7,504 nucleotides of DNA from Anaerolinea thermophila (GTDB taxonomy: Bacteria > Chloroflexota > Anaerolineae > Anaerolineales > DRKV01), in NCBI GenBank assembly GCA_020722405.1, contig DYKW01000086.1, positions 1-7,504 on the forward strand, in the 5' to 3' direction. Positions 5,958-7,504 of this stretch are shown piece by piece. Within the stretch, counting starts at the first letter, position 1, and each line of letters opens with the position of its first letter. The notes beneath the pieces were generated by a model. The model was not told the origin of the DNA. It saw only the letters and a program-made list of their open reading frames with translations, and made no database searches. The translations under genes and the position numbers were made by a program.

Positions 5958-6770
5958 ATGAAACAAATGACGCATAGGACGGCGCTCGCCATCGGAGCGG
6001 GCCTCATCCTTCTCTTTTCGGGAGGAGCCCGCATCCATGCCGAGGACAAGGTCCTCGCGCGCGGCGATGGATTCGTCGTCACGGAGGCGGACATCTCCGC
6101 GGTCAGGGCCCTTGCGCCCGAAGGGATCAAGGTGGGTGAGGAGGAGCTTCTCAGGATGACTCTAACAAACCGTCTCCTCGCCAGGGAGGCGGAGGCCGCG
6201 GGTCTTGCCAGGGAACCGGGAATGGAGAAAAGGCTCCAGGTCCTGCGTGAAAAGACCATCGCCGACGCCTACTGGTCCGACAGGTACCTGCCCTCCGTCA
6301 AGGTTGAGGACGATGTCCTCAAATCCTACTATGAGGCCCATGTGGAGGAGTTCACCGTGCCTGCGGGTGTCCATCTCATGGCCATATACGTTACGGATGA
6401 GGCACGCGCAAAGGATATCGTGGAAAGGGTGGGCAAGGGGGAGGATTTTCGAAAGATCGCCTCTCAGGAACAGCTCAATCTCCCGGTCGGGAGGCCTAAA
6501 ACCGACCTTGGCTGGGTGAGCGTGGAGAAACTCCCTCCTGAGTGGCGGCCTGTGGTGGAAAATCTCGCAGCCGGGCAGGCGAGCGCGCCCATCCCGTCGG
6601 ACGGTCTCTACCACGTCCTCTTTGTCTCGGAAAAGAGGGATGCCCGCCTCAAGCCCTTTTCCGAGGTGGAGAAAGGGATCCGCGATAGCCTTGTCATGAA
6701 GAAGCAGAAGGAGTTGATGGACCAGGAGATCGCATCGCTCAAGCAAAAATATCATGTTTCCGAAGAGTGA
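5958..6770 (+). CDS. Periplasmic PpiC/SurA-type peptidyl-prolyl cis-trans isomerase
   Basis: Predicted 270-residue exported foldase that isomerises X-Pro bonds. The N-terminus has Lys/Arg-containing charged residues, a hydrophobic core ALAIGAGLILLFSGG and a likely signal peptidase I site RIHA/EDK after about residue 28. Residues 29-130 are a helix-rich chaperone-like region of the SurA_N type, including LLRMTLTNRLLAREAEAAGL. The parvulin rotamase domain spans about 133-228, with TDLGWVS (182-188) as the conserved LGW turn, EDFRKIAS before it, and GLYHVLFVSEKR as the last strand. The C-terminal helix is rich in Lys and Glu. ATG 5958 lies 9 nt after AAAGG (5944-5948); ATG 5952, 3 nt after it, is an alternative that adds two residues. 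The architecture recalls EpsD-type isomerases found in exopolysaccharide and exosortase loci, but no exosortase is visible here. Its client could be the exported protein starting at 7461, by inference. Confidence 0.85.
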   Translation: MKQMTHRTALAIGAGLILLFSGGARIHAEDKVLARGDGFVVTEADISAVRALAPEGIKVGEEELLRMTLTNRLLAREAEAAGLAREPGMEKRLQVLREKTIADAYWSDRYLPSVKVEDDVLKSYYEAHVEEFTVPAGVHLMAIYVTDEARAKDIVERVGKGEDFRKIASQEQLNLPVGRPKTDLGWVSVEKLPPEWRPVVENLAAGQASAPIPSDGLYHVLFVSEKRDARLKPFSEVEKGIRDSLVMKKQKELMDQEIASLKQKYHVSEE

Positions 6771-6774
6771 TGGC

Positions 6775-7254
6775 ATGAGAAGGAGGGCCATTCCCTTACT
6801 GCTTTTCGGGATCGTGATCCTATGCATCGCTGGGTGTGATCCGGACTCCAAAAGATACCGGAATCCCACGCCGCCGGGGTCCGAGGCCCTTAGCATGGAT
6901 CCCGTGCTCGACGTCCCGCCGGAGGTTCAGCGATCATTCGTGGAATACTGGTCCGCCCGCGTGAGGCGTGACTGGCCTGTTGTCTACCGGTTTGAGGCCC
7001 CTCACGTCAAATATCAGATTACCGAGGAGGTCTTCAGCCGATATCTGGGAAACGGCAAGCCCCTTGAGCAGGTCCTCGTAAAGGGTGTGGAAAAAAAGGG
7101 GGATGCCACGTGGGACCTTTCCCTTGAGCTCGAGTTCAAGGAAGCCGGCATCAAGGGCATAAAGGACCTCAAGATCCCTTTACAAGACAGATGGATTATG
7201 ATAGAAGGAAATTGCTATCATGTATTTCAGGATTTTTTTCTGCGCATATCATGA
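6775..7254 (+). CDS. Small putative lipoprotein, family not recognised
   Basis: Predicted 159-residue lipoprotein. MRRR is followed by the hydrophobic stretch AIPLLLFGIVIL and the lipobox IAGC, with C21 as the lipidated residue. Asp at +2 (CDPDS) is the residue that retains lipoproteins in the inner membrane in E. coli; whether the rule holds in this organism is not known. A Pro-rich linker (30-50) precedes a compact domain (about 50-159) beginning FVEYWSARVRRDWPVVYRFEAP and ending in beta-strand-like WDLSLELEF and WIMIEGNCYHVF. The pattern of a helix with YW/DW and a curved sheet loosely suggests an NTF2/SnoaL-like fold, which I cannot confirm. ATG 6775 has GAAGAG 8 nt upstream and starts 4 nt after the isomerase stop, implying co-transcription and linked function. 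ATG 6754, overlapping the isomerase gene, is less likely because it puts an acidic stretch ahead of the signal sequence. Confidence 0.75.
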   Translation: MRRRAIPLLLFGIVILCIAGCDPDSKRYRNPTPPGSEALSMDPVLDVPPEVQRSFVEYWSARVRRDWPVVYRFEAPHVKYQITEEVFSRYLGNGKPLEQVLVKGVEKKGDATWDLSLELEFKEAGIKGIKDLKIPLQDRWIMIEGNCYHVFQDFFLRIS

Positions 7255-7279
7255 TTGGGCCTTTTCCTCTTCCTCGAAC

Positions 7280-7371
7280 GATAGTGCCGTGCCGGCTGTC
7301 TGAGATGTTGACATGGCAGACGTCGGACGATATCATCGCCACAAGGCTTGGTGAAAGGAGGTGGCACTATC
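7280..7371. repeat. Perfect 9-bp inverted repeat bracketing a promoter
   Basis: GATAGTGCC (7280-7288) and GGCACTATC (7363-7371) are exact reverse complements, with centres 83 bp apart, close to eight helical turns. The left arm lies upstream of the -35 and the right arm about 20 bp past the predicted transcription start. They could be two operator sites for a looping regulator, or the base of an RNA structure in read-through transcripts. The promoter's own transcript would contain only the right arm. Confidence 0.6.
7308..7336 (+). promoter_or_regulatory. Strong sigma-70-type promoter for the exported protein gene at 7461
   Basis: TTGACA (7308-7313) is a perfect -35, followed by a 17-bp spacer and TATCAT (7331-7336), 5 of 6 to the -10 consensus. 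The predicted start is an A near 7343, leaving a leader of about 118 nt. It lies in the gap after the lipoprotein gene, where base composition also falls, consistent with a new transcription unit. Confidence 0.72.
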
Positions 7372-7387
7372 AAGAGGGGCGCTTTGC

Positions 7388-7450
7388 ATGTGGCAAGGAT
7401 GGATGTTGGTGAGCTTTGTTGGAAAAAAACATCAAGACAAACTACCCTAA
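7388..7450 (+). other. Possible 20-codon leader ORF before the gene at 7461
   Basis: ATG 7388 opens a short frame, MWQGWMLVSFVGKKHQDKLP, ending with TAA at 7448-7450, which is part of the TAAGGAGG ribosome binding site of the next gene. Its own start has no Shine-Dalgarno at normal spacing: a perfect AAAGGAGGT sits at 7354-7362, 25 nt away. Its ATG opens the loop of a small hairpin (7382-7387 with 7393-7398). It may be chance. Confidence 0.2.
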
Positions 7451-7456
7451 GGAGGG
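7449..7456 (+). promoter_or_regulatory. Strong ribosome binding site for the gene at 7461
   Basis: AAGGAGGG lies 4 nt before ATG 7461 and is the best Shine-Dalgarno match before any gene start in the window. With the strong promoter, it suggests high expression. Confidence 0.8.
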
Positions 7457-7460
7457 AAAA

Positions 7461-7504
7461 ATGAAAAAGGCACTCAGGAACGTAGCGATTGCATCAGCAG
7501 TTAT
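7461..7504 (+). CDS. Start of an exported protein, cut by the window edge
   Basis: Only the first 14 codons are visible, MKKALRNVAIASAV, followed by an incomplete codon. A Lys/Arg-containing start leading into an Ala/Ile/Val stretch reads as the beginning of a signal peptide. With its own strong promoter and ribosome binding site it is likely an abundant secreted or surface protein, but the family cannot be told. Confidence 0.65.
   Translation, partial: MKKALRNVAIASAV

Noticed and set aside
5704..5961. Open frame of 85 codons across the palindromic element
   Set aside because: It follows inverted repeats and hairpins rather than codon structure, has no good ribosome binding site, and overlaps the start of the isomerase gene.
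7362..7387. Sigma-54 promoter (TGGCAC followed by TTGC)
   Set aside because: The GG and GC elements are about 21 bp apart instead of the required 10 bp.
7255..7460. Known riboswitch (cyclic-di-GMP GEMM or cobalamin type) before the gene at 7461
   Set aside because: None of the conserved GEMM segments (GGGCAAA, GACGCAAAGCC) or the B12 box is present. The paired segments are better explained as a DNA inverted repeat around a promoter.

Overview
The window is a gene-dense stretch read entirely on the + strand. From about 1080 to 7180 it is GC-rich (39 of 60 bases in the line at 1201) with tightly packed genes, as in a Gram-negative bacterium. Signal peptides, a lipobox and a GspC-like domain imply a two-membrane envelope. 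The palindromic element at 5680-5911, with ends of the TCGTAAAAA type, resembles repeats I remember from Desulfobacterota (deltaproteobacterial) genomes. That placement rests on memory and is tentative.

Region 1 (1-4841) is a glycan-building operon. It holds an AT-rich SAM-dependent methyltransferase (150-1079, 22% G+C in sampled lines), a PIG-L/LmbE-type zinc deacetylase (1123-1947), and a 965-residue protein with three family-2 glycosyltransferase domains and a coiled coil (1944-4841). The methyltransferase looks acquired: its composition changes abruptly at about 211, inside the gene, and again at its stop codon.

Region 2 (4838-5590) is a gene coupled by an ATGA overlap to the glycosyltransferase. 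It encodes a membrane-anchored protein with a domain like the periplasmic HR domain of type II secretion GspC, then a Gly/Ser/Pro-rich tail carrying two ENPL-x-x-L-x-GGG repeats in place of the usual C-terminal PDZ domain.

Region 3 (5591-5951) is non-coding. It contains a possible promoter and a palindromic repeat element of about 230 bp with inverted ends, a duplicated left end and several hairpins.

Region 4 (5958-7254) encodes a PpiC/SurA-type periplasmic prolyl isomerase and a small lipoprotein with Asp at +2. Region 5 (7255-7504) holds a strong sigma-70-type promoter (TTGACA, 17 bp, TATCAT) between two arms of a perfect 9-bp inverted repeat. It is followed by a leader of about 118 nt and the first codons of an exported protein preceded by an excellent Shine-Dalgarno sequence.

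Taken together, the sugar-modifying and sugar-transferring enzymes would build a surface polysaccharide or protein glycan. The following periplasmic genes could help fold or export a surface product, perhaps the protein that starts at 7461. That link is inferred from gene order only.
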